DNA of 64,000 nucleotides, taken from contig NC_016134.3 of NCBI RefSeq assembly GCF_000005505.3, positions 30,145,584 through 30,209,583 of the forward strand, written 5' to 3'. The notes beneath the pieces were generated by a model that was not told the DNA's origin, did not search any database, and saw only the letters and a list, made by a program, of their open reading frames with translations. The position numbers were made by a program, and so were the translations under genes. The DNA is from Brachypodium distachyon. Lineage: Eukaryota > Streptophyta > Magnoliopsida > Poales > Poaceae. Positions 49,591-61,712 of the stretch are shown one piece after another; the first letter of the stretch is position 1, and every line of letters begins with the position of its first letter.

Positions 49591-50560
49591 AAGGATGGCG
49601 ATTTCTGTTCACTACGAGGGCAATTTAATGTAAATGGACGGACATGATTATTTTTTATCATTACGGGTGGAAATTTGTGTTCATCTGAGTTGGCAATTCG
49701 TATTTGTTAAGGCGACATGGAAATATAATTCATGTGGGGTTGTTTTGAATTGTGATAGTATCTCGATTGGAGTGGAGAAGATGAGGGATACAGTAGTCGA
49801 TGGTAGATTTTCACCGAGGTGGATGTACATGGTAATTTGTGTTCACTATGGGTGACAATTTGTAATCTTAGGGCTGGAAAATTGTGATCAATAAGGGGGT
49901 GACAATTTTCTGTTCGGTTAGGGTTGTTTTGTGGGATCATTTTGAATGAAGGTGGTAATTCAATTCAGAGTGGAGGAGATGTGGGATGCGGTAGGGGGCG
50001 GTATATTTTTACTGAAATGGATGGCACGTTTATTTTTGTTCACGTCGGGAGGCAGTTTGTATTCGGTAGGGGTGGTTATTTCCGTTCATTGCGGGTGCAA
50101 GTTTTAGTCAGTACGGATGGCTATTTCTGTTCATTACGGGTCGCAAGTTGTATTCAGCGCGGGGGTCGGGGGGGTATTTTTGTTTGGTGGCAATTTTGTA
50201 TTCACTAGTGATGTCAATTTTGCGGTGGTAGATTTTTTGCTGAAATATATTCCTTTCAACATGGCTATTTGTGTTCATTGGGGGGCAATTTGCAGGTGAT
50301 AGATTTGACCGAAAATATTTGTATTTTTTTACATGGTTATTTGTATTCATTAGGAGAGTGACGGTTTTTATTCATTAGGGTGGCAATTTGCGTACGTTTG
50401 ATTTTGATCAAAACATTTTTTTGACATGGTTATTTATGCTTGTTCAGAGTGACAATTTGTATTCATTAGGGTGGTAACAATTTGTATTCATTAGGGTGGT
50501 AATTTGTAGACGCTAGATTTATAGCAAAATATTTTTTCTTGACATGGTTATTTTTACTCG
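49591..50560. repeat. TTCATTAGGGTGGCAATTTGT tandem array, left part
   Basis: Many degenerate units with GGTGGCAATTTGTATTCATT and ACATGGTTATTTGTG. The right part of the same array continues at 61713-62080 after the CACTA block. Confidence 0.8.
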
Positions 50561-50563
50561 TTA
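50561..50563. repeat. Target site duplication (left), TTA
   Basis: TTA immediately before CACTACTACAG. The partner TTA is at 61710-61712. Confidence 0.85.
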
Positions 50564-50963
50564 CACTACTACAGCAAAGCTTATCAGTAACGGTCGAAAA
50601 ACCGCATCACTAACGGACGGGGCGACCGTTACTAACTTCCTGCCAGTAATGATGGTCATCGGTGGCTGGCGGCCCAACCGTTAGTGATGATTCCCATCAT
50701 CAATGACGGTCACGTTCACGCGCCCGTCATTGATGATTGGAATCATCACTAACAGTCGGTGTGTTCCATCAGTGTCGATCAAACGACCGGCACTGATACG
50801 TTTTCAGTAATTAAAAAAATAATTAAAACCACAGAAAAGACACAACATTTATACAGAAAATACACAGCATGTATACAGAAAATACACAGCACATATATTT
50901 CGAATTAAAACCACAGCCACATCATTTAAAACATACAAATGTATCTCATGCAACGTTCACTTC

Positions 50964-51413
50964 ACGACATTGATTACAAAGTTTAAAAATGTCATAGCAA
51001 AGTCAAGTTTGAAGCAATTATTGTGGGTGAACCCTAGTAACCACTTGTTCCACGCGTTCGAAGAAGTACCCACTCGGCTTGATGACCTCATTGTTGATGA
51101 GATGGCCGAACTCCCTTTGAATGTTATACACGATCCAATTAGGTCTGTGTGCCATTGTCATTCGGGGCCGCCAGTACTCTTCCACAGCCACGATTGACCC
51201 CTTCCACTCAGGTTTGAAGAGGATGGCATTCTCCATAAGGATGTGACAGCAGTAGTATCCACAGTACACACTGCCGGGCGGCTGTTGATTGCAAGGGAAC
51301 CTGTGGTTGTGGTGAGGCTCGTTGCGATAGCCTTTGCCAGCTAGTTTTTGCTTGCTCGCAACTTTCTAGGCAGTGTTAATAAGTGTTTTGATTGGTTTCC
51401 AGTAGCGAGCTCG
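50964..51413 (-). pseudogene. ULP1-like protease C-terminus, inverted copy
   Basis: On the minus strand it reads CGYYCCHILMENAILFKPEW then RPNWIVYNIQREFGHLINNE. The CGYYCC box fits the catalytic cysteine region of ULP1/C48 proteases carried by plant CACTA elements. It is the inverted twin of 57970-58393. Its 5' part continues at 55550-56000, beyond the LTR-like insertion. The frame is broken by a TAG near 51368. Confidence 0.75.
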
Positions 51414-53760
51414 AGCATTGTAATGGAACGGGATTACTGTATGCTAGATTATGCTAAGCTTAATTGTACAATTGTCCACTTAAGGGCAATAGCACAATCA
51501 ATCTCAAAATAATATAGAATAAGTATTCCTGGACCGGGATATGCTCAACATACTTTCCCAGGATAAGCAAGTATGCATACATATCCAGCAAGGCAATCAT
51601 TTCACAAACCACAAAACATACAATACCAGTTTCAAGGTAGCATCACTGTAGTTATTACAGTACCAAGGTTTACATAATAAAGTGCAGCGGAAATAGGGAA
51701 GATACAACTTGCCATAAGATGGCTAAAGTGAACACCAGTCTCACTCCACAGGGCTTATAGCCGACGTGGGTAAAACATCTACTGAACGTCGTCTTCGTAG
51801 TACTCAACTTCGGGAATAGAATCAGAAGCAACAGAACCAAAAATAAACAAGGATGAGTACAAAAGTACTCAGCAAGACTTACTCTTACTCTCCCAATTTT
51901 AATGTTAAAGTAGTTAGTTAACATCACTAGTTAATACAAGGGATTTATGACCAAGGTGAAAGGTGAATCGCAACAGTAAATAGGTGTACTCTCATTTGAG
52001 AGGTACATCTATTGTAAACCTATAACATTACAATGGTCATTTCCCAGGCGATCTACAATATTCATGGTAACACAAGATAAACAATATTCTACACATGCAA
52101 TTAATGCTAAACAGATATACCTAGACAAGTATTTCTAGACAGATATATCTATTCAGGAGATTACTAAACAATTATATCAAGTGCAATAAAATAATCATCG
52201 TAATCATCACTGTATCGGCTCAGGTATCAAGTGTCAAGTATCAAGTACAAGGACTGACTGCATGTCATCCTAGCAAGTCCTCAACAGGACATCGACTCAA
52301 TAGTTCCACAACTCAGTTTCCTAACTGACATGCCACTCTTGCAACCCCTGTTGACAAGATGGTACACTCTAGACTCATGCACATTCCATTAGTACCTATG
52401 ATGGGTCATTTTACCAAGCTTGACCATAACCGTGGTCACGGCTATTCGAATAGATTTAATCCTGCAGGGGTGTACAACTTTACCCTCACGACGTAGTTTC
52501 CCAGGGCGCCATCTCTGCAGAGATTCGCCGCACTACAAAGTGTTTACTAGGGAACTATGACAAGACGCTTCGCCTGATCCCTACCTTAACACGGGTAGCC
52601 ACCCCTCCGAGCACTAACCGGATTACTGCCCCCTAGGTCATTAGGCAGCATCCGTACCCTAGGTTACCTTAACCGAACGGCAGTCCAAACTGCAAGCCAG
52701 GTCGGCAAGTTCCAATCAAATCAGGGCTGCATGCCAAATCAGTTTTCAAGATCCAAAATCCAATGTAACACTTCAACTAAAAACAGTGGCTCCCATGTTA
52801 AAGCAAGTCAAGTTACTAGGCCAGGCTACCGCCCAAACAATAGGGTGAGGTAGTACGCTCAGTGGCTTGGATCAACGTTACTCACATGTCGGTCCTTAAC
52901 TGACTTAAACGGTATGAAAAACCAAAATAACGGTACCCGCTCAAGTCCATGTATTTTAGTTGCAACTTTATTTATTCAACTACACGTCAGATCACACTAG
53001 CAGCCAATTGCAGATTCCACCTGCATGGTGAAACTCAATGCCCACTACTAAGGATCACCTAGACTGAAGTGAGATCGTCAATCCAACCTTGTTGCATACA
53101 GATGATTGTACTATTGTGAACATGGATAACAATAATAATAACGTCATAAGTATTTCATATCAAAGCAGTACGTGAAATGATCATGTTAAGCCGGAGTTGC
53201 ATCGTCGGCAATAACGGAATCATTCACCATGGCATATTCACACAATAAATAAGGTGATTCCTCATTTAGGGCTGGCTGCTTGCCTGGGATTGGCTCAGCG
53301 TACTCGACGCTGTCTTCGGTGTTGTACTCCTCGTACTGCTCGGGCTCCTGTTGTTCCTCAGCTACGTACGTTTACCCGATATACAGAAAATACGAGGAAC
53401 ACTAATAAGAATACAACACACAATATGACATGATGATGATATGCAATGTAATATTTTTGAAAGGAAACTCAAATGAAATAACGTCCAAGCTTAGGTGGTA
53501 ATTTCCCTTTGAAAGATCAGGTAGGTCTTTTTTTTATATTTTAAAATCACACAACAAGATAATACGAATATTAGGTGCATAATGTAACACAAAAAATATA
53601 AAATAATCACAGCTCCATTAAGGTCGCCGAATAGGTACGGAAAAGTAAACACACACCACTCTGTAGTATTGTAAACACACACACGCACTCTACGTAAATA
53701 TAAATAATCAACAACACTTAGGCCGGAGAGGTACAGGAAGTAAACACACACACTCACACA

Positions 53761-54004
53761 GAGGTGGGCCGGATGGCAAAGCCCACCATTGGCAATACAT
53801 ATAAGAAATACACAGAGATGGACCAGAAGGCGCAGTCCACCATGGAAAGTGGGAAAGGAAATAACGAGAGGTGGGCCAGATGGCAAAGCCCACCATGGAT
53901 AACACAAACAAGAAATACACAGAGATGGACCAGAAGGCGCAGTCCACCACTAAAAGTGCGGAAAGGAAATAACTAGAGGTGGGCCAGATGGCAAAGCCCA
54001 CCAT
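53761..54004. repeat. 107-108 bp tandem repeat inside the LTR-like insertion
   Basis: Units begin GAGGTGGGCC at 53761, 53868 and 53976 (third partial). Each contains a related sub-repeat (GATGGACCAGAAGGCGCAGTCC against GGTGGGCCAGATGGCAAAGCCC), so the array has an older half-unit structure. Confidence 0.85.
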
Positions 54005-54960
54005 TGATAACAGTGCATGAAGGAAAAGAATGGGGAGGCAACATACTCGCCGGCAATCCGAAACAGTTATCGCAGCAGCGAGCAGTGCAGAGGATAGAAA
54101 AGACGGTGCTCACGTTGGGTTCAAAAGGAGTCAAACCGGAAGTAGTCAAATAGGAAGTAGTCGAAGTAGAAGTGCACCGGGTTGGAGTCGTACAACAACG
54201 ACGTCAGTGTCACCGTTGACGTACGGGAAGAAGATGTAGTCGACTAGCACTAGGTGGCCGGTTCACTGTCCCACGATGTGCAGCAGCGGCGCGGCACGAA
54301 TAAGAAGTCGTGGAAGAAGACTGCGACGTCCGTGGTCGACGGAGTCGCCGGGAACGCGAGCGGCGTGCTCGACGTGGACGAGGAAGATGAAGAAGATGTC
54401 GTCGTTGTAGTTGTTGTAGTTGTTGAAGCAGCAAACGGTGGTGTCCTTCAGGTGTGCGCGGCCATGGGGAGCAGAACGGTAGCAACGGCAATGTATATGG
54501 TGGTGTAGGTTGACGGGAACGCGAGCGGCATGGTCGAGCTCGGGCACAGCAACAATGATGGACGGGGACTCGGGCAGTGGTAATGGAGGGCGCGGGCAGG
54601 AGGGGGGCCGGGCCGCGGCGGTAGGGACAGGGCGCAACCGCGGCGGTGCGGGACCGTGGCGGAGGTCACAGCAGAGTGGGGTCGAGCGGCGCGAGGTAGC
54701 AGGTGGGGGCGGCGGCGGTCGCCAGCGGCGGCACCCGATGCGGCCGAGGCTGAGCCGAACGAGCGCAGGGGAACACCGGCGGGGGCACCGAGGGAGGTGG
54801 CGGACGAGTCGGCTGTGGTGGGAGGACAACGGTGGTCGGCGGCGGCGCGGTCCGGCCGCCAGAATCGGAGCCGACGCCGGTCGGTGTCAGCTCGGAAATG
54901 GCCGGAATGAGGCAGTTGGCATTCCCGCCACTGGTTAGGTGTTTTGGGTTTGGGTACTGG
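54005..54960. other. GC-rich part of the LTR-like insertion
   Basis: Open frames on both strands here reflect high GC and low complexity (GGC/GCG runs). No domain is recognised. It may be the transcription-start region of the LTR. Confidence 0.4.
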
Positions 54961-55549
54961 GGGTATGGGTAGCTACCCAAAAAAATTTGGGTATCTGAAA
55001 TTTATGGGTATGCTGCCGGAGACATTTTTTGGGGCAAAATATCCATATTGACAGTTTGTGGGTATTCTAGGAAAATATGGGTATGCTTTTGGAGATGCTC
55101 TAACAATCCTCCGTTTTCTTTCTTATACTAACACATTTGGATATTTGTAAAATTTATTTGAAGGTTCAAACAAACTCGGAATTTGATAAAAAAAATTGAG
55201 GTTAGTCTTAAGATATCAAAATCCACCTCCAGTAAAAGTTTCAAATATTTTGGAGGAAGTTTGAAACTCTCGGATTTACATATGGTTTAATTTAAAAGGG
55301 CTAGCAAACTAATTCCGATTGACGGGAAATTTTGCATGTGCTCATCTTACATATATGTGAGCTTATACAAAAAGTTTCAAGTCAAACGGATAAGTATAAA
55401 GTAAGGATTGTTTCACAAGGTTTTAAAAGAGTTTACGGTGACCGTGGAAGTTTTAAATCAATGCAATAGTTATTAATACATGAGATGATGACATGATGCA
55501 TGCTTAGTCTTAAAATATCTTTTATTAATTTTCGGGTCATTACAAGCAC

Positions 55550-56005
55550 CCTTCGGACGAAGTAGTGAATCGAAATAGGATACCGCTTACCAAGGCAAAC
55601 AAATGAGTAATGTCACCCAATGGTCTCTGTTTTCAAAAGAAACAAACTTTAGTAACTAAGGGTGTATAAGAAAAACTGAATTAGAAAAAACAAACGGTTC
55701 CATATATAAAATTCAACTTACTCCAAATTAAGGAAGAAGAGGATAAAGTCCTGGTCAACGTATTTATCCAGACATTCCAGCAAGTATTTGGTCGCCAGAG
55801 TTCTTGAGTGCTCCTTATCTGGCTCTAGACCGATGTATGGCTACATTTTTAATCTCCATTCGCCGCATTTCCCTTATTTGGTAGGCAGACCACAGCCTTA
55901 ACAGGTTGACATCAAACTTTTGGCGGTTGAAGAGGTGGAACAGTTCGTTGAACTCCACACCAAAGGTTATAGGACATTTTTGAATGCCGACACCAAAGTC
56001 ACAGG
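55550..56005 (-). pseudogene. Inverted copy of the ULP1-like gene's middle part
   Basis: On the minus strand 55990-55830 reads ITFGVEFNELFHLFNRQKF and LLRLWSAYQIREMRRME, the same as the plus-strand copy at 57541-57660. It then continues through the intron-like stretch to the break point of the LTR-like insertion. Confidence 0.8.
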
Positions 56006-57011
56006 TTGGGAGTCGGCTGTGACCGCCGGCTTGCAAAATGCTGAGCACACGGGCCGTGTACTCGGGGAAGACGAAGGGGCGTGCTGGGATGATTATTTCC
56101 CGCCTGCTCCGAAGCGAAGCAGGATCCAGAAAAAGATCCCTGCTAGTGCTGAAATAATAGAACAAGCTAAGGCGGAGGCGCGAGAGCAGGCATCTATGCT
56201 GTGTTAAGAGGTGTCAAGAGAATATGCAGTGCAAGCCGTCCATCATTTGGTGTCGGCATTGGCCAAAGAGCACCCCTCCCTTGACGCCATACTCGGGGGA
56301 GGAGTGGACGGTTTGAGGAACCTCCTTCCTCCTCTTCCTCCTCTTCCCCCGCGAAAGAGCACCCCGCTGAAGAGCAGCGCCTCCTCAGACACACGTATGG
56401 ACGAAGATGACACCTACACCCCAGGTTACAGCCCGGCTCCTAGCATGGACAACCCCCCGCTAGCCACCGGACCCAAGCAAGGGCATCTGGGATAACGATC
56501 CGGGTCCGAGCGCCAACATCCTTGTAAGCATACTTTTCAAACTCTTTTCACTCCTTACCTTCATGAATAAAGATCTTACACACATATGCCTTCTTTTTGT
56601 TACGCGCAGGCACCGGTGAAGTGTCGTATTCACGTAGACAAGCCTGGAAAGCCTGTAGACGCCATTGGCCGCCTGATGTCCAAACAATCACCACCACTGG
56701 TGCACGGCATTCTTATGAACGACACACAAGTGAGTGTGATGGTGGACTCCGTCGTCGAGGAGCATCGTGATTATGCTATCCCGCTACCTCCTGAGGAAGG
56801 CGTGGATATCCTAGACGGTTGTCCAAACTATCGCATAATGTGGCCTAGGAGCTTGGTATCTCTCTACAACCAGCGCCGGCCCTCTTTGACTCCATCTCCC
56901 TCCGCCCACAAAGGTACTTCTCAATTGCCACTCGGCCTTTTCCCTAGGATACTGCCTCCTGTCGATGCCGGCGGAGATGAAGAGCGGCCAATCGATGCCT
57001 ACACAGCTTAA
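56006..57011 (+). pseudogene. CACTA TNP1-like ORF
   Basis: The frame LQNAEHTGRVLGEDEG...PPAPKRSRIQKK resembles the EHPGRVRG box of plant En/Spm-type accessory proteins. A TAA at 56205 interrupts it and the same frame goes on (EVSREYAVQAVHH) to 56495. After an intron-like gap, 56610-57011 reads KCRIHVDKPGKPVDAIGRL ... VHGILMNDTQVSVMVDSV, a region common in these transposon proteins. It is broken by the inverted duplication at its 5' side. Confidence 0.65.
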
Positions 57012-57210
57012 GGATAGCAAGACCACAGGGTCGGCAGAGGCTGAAAGCGTCCCTCCTACCTTCTTCTCTCTTGGGTACCGCTGAGTCCATGGGTGGTCGC
57101 AAGATCGATGACAAGTACAAGGCAGAGGAGCAAAAGGATTGGGACAATAAGAGGAGGCATAAAAAGAGGGGGGCGCGGCGGCAAGACCAGCAAGGACTCC
57201 TCGAATCAAG

Positions 57211-58393
57211 CAAGATGAGATACACTATGTGCCTGACATAACTGGAGTGTGGGAAGACAATAGGCCTGACATTCTCATGAAGAAACCCCATCAAGGCCAG
57301 AGATTCGAAGACGGATCATATTTCGTGGCTAGGGAGTTTGACCGGGTGCTTATTTACTATCCTGGAAGACCGATGCTCACCGAAGCTTCCCTGCGTGCCG
57401 TGTCCAGAGAGATGCAAGAGCTTCATCAATTCTACATGCAAGCATCAGCTGGTTCTCAACAGCATGCCCAACAAATCAATGTTCGAATCCCACGAGACTA
57501 TGGCTTCTTTGACCAAGAAACTGGGGGCATTCAGGAACGTCCTATAACCTTTGGTGTGGAGTTCAACGAACTATTCCACCTCTTCAACCGTCAAAAGTTT
57601 GATATCAACCTCTTAAGGCTGTGGTCTGCCTACCAAATAAGGGAAATGCGGCGAATGGAGGTAAAAAAAGTAGCCATTCTAGACCCTGCGGTGTTCAACT
57701 ACGGTGACATCGGTCTTGAGCCAGAAAAGGATCACTCAAGAACCCTGGCGTCTAATACTTGGTGGCATGTCTGGAGAAATACGCGGACCACGACTTTATC
57801 CTCTTCTTCCTTAATTTGGAGTAAGTTGAATTTTATATATGAAACCGTTTGTTTTTTCTAATTCAGTCTTTTTTATACACCCTTAGTTACTAAAGTTGGT
57901 TTCTTTTGAAAACAGAGACCATTGGGTGACACTACTCATTTGTTTGCCTTGGTCCGCGGTGTATTATTTCGATTCACTACTTCCGAAGAAGGGTGTTCGA
58001 GGTCGCTACTGGAAACCCATCAAATCACTCATTACCACTACCTGGAAAGTTGCGAGCAAGGGAAAACTAGCTGGTAAAGGCTATAAAGACGAGCCTCACC
58101 ACAACCACAGGTTCCCTTGCTAGCAACAGCCGGCTAGCAGTGACTGTGGCTACTACTGTTGTCACATCCTTATGGAGAATGCCAGCATGTTCAAGCCTGA
58201 GTGGAAGGGGTCAATCGCGGCTGTGGAAGAGTACTGGCAGACCCGAATGACAATGGCACACCGACCTAAATGGATCGTGTATAACATTCAAAGGGAGTTC
58301 GGCCATCTCATCAACAATGAGGTCATCAAGCCTAGTGGGGACTTCTACGAACGCGTGGAACAAGTGGTTAGTAGGGTTCACCCACAACAATAG
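57211..58393 (+). pseudogene. CACTA ULP1-like protease gene (plus copy)
   Basis: 57211-57730 is open and includes YYPGRPMLTEASLR and ITFGVEFNELFHLFNRQKF. After an intron-like stretch, coding resumes near 57915 (NRDHWVTLLICLPWSAVYYFDS, with the His and Asp expected of a C48 protease). It then reads GKLAGKGYKDEPHHNHRFPC, a stop (TAG at 58121), CGYYCCHILMEN, and ends at 58393. It would be a SUMO-protease-like protein; the stop and missing 5' exons make it defective. Confidence 0.7.
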
Positions 58394-58967
58394 CTTCAAA
58401 CTTGATTTTGCTATGAAATTTTGACACTTTGTAATCAATGTCGTGAAGTGAGATATATTTGTGTACTTTAAATGATGCGGATTTATATACATTTGTATGC
58501 TTTAAATGATGTGGCTGTGGATTTAATTCAAAATATATGTGTTGTGCTGTGTATTTTCTGTATTTTCCAAAAATATATGTACTGTGTATTTTCTGTGTAT
58601 AAATGTTGTGTATTTTCTGTGGTTTTAATTTTTTCTTAATTACTGAAAATGTATCAGTGTCGGCCGCTCGCCCGACACTGATGGGACAAAGCGACCGTTA
58701 CTGATGTACCTATCATCAGTGGCGGGCGCGGAAACGTGATCGTCACTGATGATGGGTATCATCAATAACGGTCGGGCCACCCACCACTGATTATTGGTAC
58801 ATCAGTAACTGTTGCAGACACCATTACTAATGATGGTACATCTGTAACGGTCGGAGCGACCGTTACTGATGATACCCACCATTACTGGCAGGAAGTTAGT
58901 AATGGCAACCCTGACCGTTACTGATGTTGTTTTTCGAACATTACTGATAAGCCTTTCTGTAGTAGTG

Positions 58968-61165
58968 TATGCTGTCGCGGCATTCTAAATGTGCCCAGTA
59001 CTCCAGGTCCCAGAATACAGACCTTCTTTTCCACACGACACCTTCCGGTTACTTATATTTCTTCGCAGCAATCTTTCCGGGGACAACTTCAAAATCGTGC
59101 ACAATTTCGAAGATTTGCAGACCAGACTTCTACTTCGGCGTTGTCCCGTGCTTCGTCTTCCCATTGAACCTTTCCTTCTCATCCCTTCAAGGGTCTTTAG
59201 CAACTAACCACTTTCGGTGGCTCATGTAAACAATTTTGGATGAAGCTGGCAACTTCTCTGATGTCGTGTTTTCCCCGCACTTTGTACGGGCCTTGTAGCC
59301 ATGTGTCACCTGGCATGAAGTATTTCCATTCGCGGGGTAGTCATGCACGCAGGTCAGAAGCGCTGTTCTCATCGTGAAGTACTCTCTCCTGTTTGCGTCC
59401 AAACCAGTCTGCCAGGGTTCCAAAGCTGCTTCAGCTCATCCTTCACTAGCTGCAGATACACATTTAGGTCAGTTCCCAGCTACTTTGGACCCTGTGTGAG
59501 CATGCACAGATGGATGTACTTTCTCTTCATGATTAACCATGGAGGAAGGTTGTACACAAATAAGATCAGTGGCCATGTGTTGTGCTTGTTGTTCATGTTT
59601 CCGAAAGGATTTATCCCGTCAGTGCTAAGACCGAGCCTTAGGTTTCTTGGCTCCTCGCCGAAATCTGGAAATGCCGTGTCGAAGTTCCTCCACTGAGTCC
59701 CATCGGCAGGGTGTCTTAGGACTCCAGGTTCCTCCACACGGTAGTGCCCGTCAGGAGCAAATGCTGCCTGTGCTGGATCCTGATGGACGACATACCTCGC
59801 GTCCTTACTGTTCTGCATCCAATGCTCAAATCGGCCACCTGCCGTAAGATACCAGACAGTCTTTACCGGTCTACCCTCAATCACTTCTTCCCCATCGTCT
59901 TCGCCAGCTCAGGCGTTTTTCTTCTTGTATCTCGATGCACCGCATATGTGACAACTCGCATGGTTCTCGTATTCTCCAATGTATACCATGCAGTCGTTTG
60001 GACATGAATGATGTTTCACGCAATCTAATCCAAGCGGGCATGTAATCTTCTTCGCCTCGTATGTGCTCTTGGGCAACCTCTTTGGCTGTGGAAAAACCGA
60101 AGCAAGGTAACTCAACAAGTCCGTGGAGCCCTTGTCTGACCAGCATGACGCTGCGTTCAGCCTCAGAAGTTCGAGCGTTACTTCGAGCACGTTGTTTTCT
60201 TCGCCAGCTCCATCATACAAGGGTGTGTTTGCGTCCTCCAACAATTTTTTGAACTTAGCACACTCTGCCTCATCTTCGGGGTCCTCCAGCTGGTCCCGTA
60301 GGTACGGGTCATCTAGCATTTCGGCAATCCTGCCACATGGAGCTTCTTCACCTTCCACATTAGCCTCCTCATCGACCCTTATTTCATCCTCGGAATCATT
60401 CGCCAGATCATACTGCAGGCCATGATCATCTTCGCTACCGCTACCGACATCAACCGCATCCTCCCTGTGACAAGTCCAGCGTGAATAGCTTCCACAAAAC
60501 CCGATGCACCAGCACGTGCATCTGAACATTTTCAGGCTTCATCATGGATGTGTTTCCACATTTGCGATATGGACAACACATCATCACAAGACCTTTTCTT
60601 TCCGTATCACCTTTGGCGACTTCGAAAAAGACCGTCCATTCGGTTATCCAATGAGCATTGATTCTTTCCGTGGCATACATCCAAGAACGGTCCTTCGATC
60701 TACAACACAATACACAAGAAAAATACAAAGCAAAATAGTTATCCTAATAATTAATAAGGGGATTAAGGGGTTTACTAAAAATTTGAAATTTGAAGTTAGG
60801 TAGTTCGAAATTGGGGACATTCGGAGAGAAATTGGAGGCCGGAGAGAAAGATCGGGAGTGAGAGAGAGCTCGCAAGGGAGAGGGAAGCTCGGGGCGAGAG
60901 GGCGCAATTTGGCCGGCGGCCGGAGCTTCATCGGCGGCTGGAGCTCAAAATTGGAGCTTCATGGCCAATGGGAGAGAGAGAGAGGGAGAGAGAGGGAGAG
61001 AGAGAGCTCACGGGGGGAGAGGGATAGCTCGCACGGGGAGACGGAGCAGCCGCGAGCGCCGGCGACCGCCCGGCCGGCTGGCCAAATCTAGGTACAAAAG
61101 CGGATCGAGCTAGAGGAGGACGGTCGGGGGAGAAAGAGAGAGTACCTGCTGGCCGACGCCATGGG
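58968..61165 (-). pseudogene. TNP2 transposase, 5' half (element B)
   Basis: Minus-strand pieces in order: DRSWMYATERINAHWI (transposase-associated domain, about 60705), a linker with CPLGLDCVKHHSCPNDC (about 60030), GLSTDGINPFGNMNN and WPLILFVYNLPPWL (Transposase_21, about 59600), and YFTMRTALLTCVHDYP (about 59370). The text ends at 58968 within a block resembling the EYWAHLECRDSI region just before the usual catalytic-domain motif. Several frameshifts and stops are present. The 3' half is absent: element A's right terminus begins exactly there. Confidence 0.8.
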
Positions 61166-61259
61166 AAATTTTGGCAGCGCTCCGCCGTCGCCGGAGGAGA
61201 AGGCGCCGCAGCTGGTCTGTGTGCAGACGCGCAACGCGACCAGCTGCGTGCTATGTTCG

Positions 61260-61709
61260 ACCGTTTTATATGTGCCAGCTATCAGTGTCGATCAGAACAT
61301 CTGCGACCGTTGCTGGTAATAGCATCTACATCAGTGACGGTCGCTATCTGGGCGACCGCGAGTGATGTACAAAACATCAGTGGTGGTCGACCCACAAGCG
61401 ACCGTTAGTGATGTCTCTGGGGCATTAGTGGCGGGCGCGTTTTGGCGACCGTTAGTGATGTACCACTCATCACTAACGGTCGGCCATATAGCGACCGTCA
61501 CTGATGACTCTCGCGGGGAATGATGGGTCATCAGTGGCGGTCGCCTCGCACGACCGTCACTGATGTATGGCTGGGCGGGGATGGGCAGACCCCTGTCTGT
61601 TTTTCAGTGACGGTCGGGGCCGCGACCGACAATGATGTTGTTCATCACTAACGGTCGCGCCCAACCCGTTACTGATGGGCCGTGAGATATAGACCGTTTT
61701 GTAGTAGTG
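61260..61709. repeat. Subterminal repeat region and right terminus of element B
   Basis: About twenty short motifs of the type ATCAGTGACGGTCG / CGACCGTTAGTGATG in alternating orientation, then the end CCGTTTTGTAGTAGTG. Transposase binds such arrays in CACTA elements. Beyond CACTACTACA the terminus differs from element A's. Confidence 0.8.
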
Positions 61710-61712
61710 TTA
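61710..61712. repeat. Target site duplication (right), TTA
   Basis: TTA directly after GTAGTAGTG, matching the left TTA at 50561-50563. Confidence 0.85.

Larger units (their letters stand above)
51419..55544. mobile_element. 4.1 kb LTR-like insertion (probable solo LTR)
   Basis: Starts TGTAATGG and ends TCATTACA (TG...CA with a 7 bp terminal inverted repeat), flanked by AGCAT (51414-51418) and AGCAC (55545-55549), a near-perfect 5 bp target duplication. The sequence on either side joins to match the undamaged opposite arm of element A. No second internal LTR copy, gag or pol was seen. A solo LTR of a large non-autonomous retrotransposon is the best reading; very long LTRs are known in Triticeae LARDs. 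Confidence 0.7.
50564..58967. mobile_element. CACTA element A with long inverted arms
   Basis: The left end CACTACTACAGCAAAGCTTA is matched by the complement of 58918-58967 over about 50 bases with few changes. The left arm (50564-51413 plus 55550-56000) is an inverted copy of the right arm (about 57490-58967), including subterminal repeats, AT-rich 3' region and ULP1-like coding sequence. The loop at 56000-57490 carries a TNP1-like gene. The element lacks TNP2, so it depends on another transposase. Confidence 0.85.
50564..61709. mobile_element. Composite CACTA transposon block (DTC)
   Basis: 11146 bp starting CACTACTACAG and ending GTAGTAGTG, flanked by TTA on both sides. Removing the block and one TTA restores a continuous unit of the flanking array (ACTCG-TTA-GGGGTGACAATTTG), so this is the true insertion. 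Inside are element A (50564-58967), with its own paired right terminus, and a piece of a second element B (58968-61709). Subterminal regions are packed with short motifs like ATCACTAACGGTCG in both orientations, typical of CACTA elements. Confidence 0.9.

Noticed and set aside
48933..49661. Several frames over 180 codons
   Set aside because: All arise from one GC-rich patch; peptides are proline, arginine and alanine runs without domains.
54263..54938. Open frames in the LTR-like insertion
   Set aside because: Compositional; no gag, protease or envelope features and no conserved blocks.
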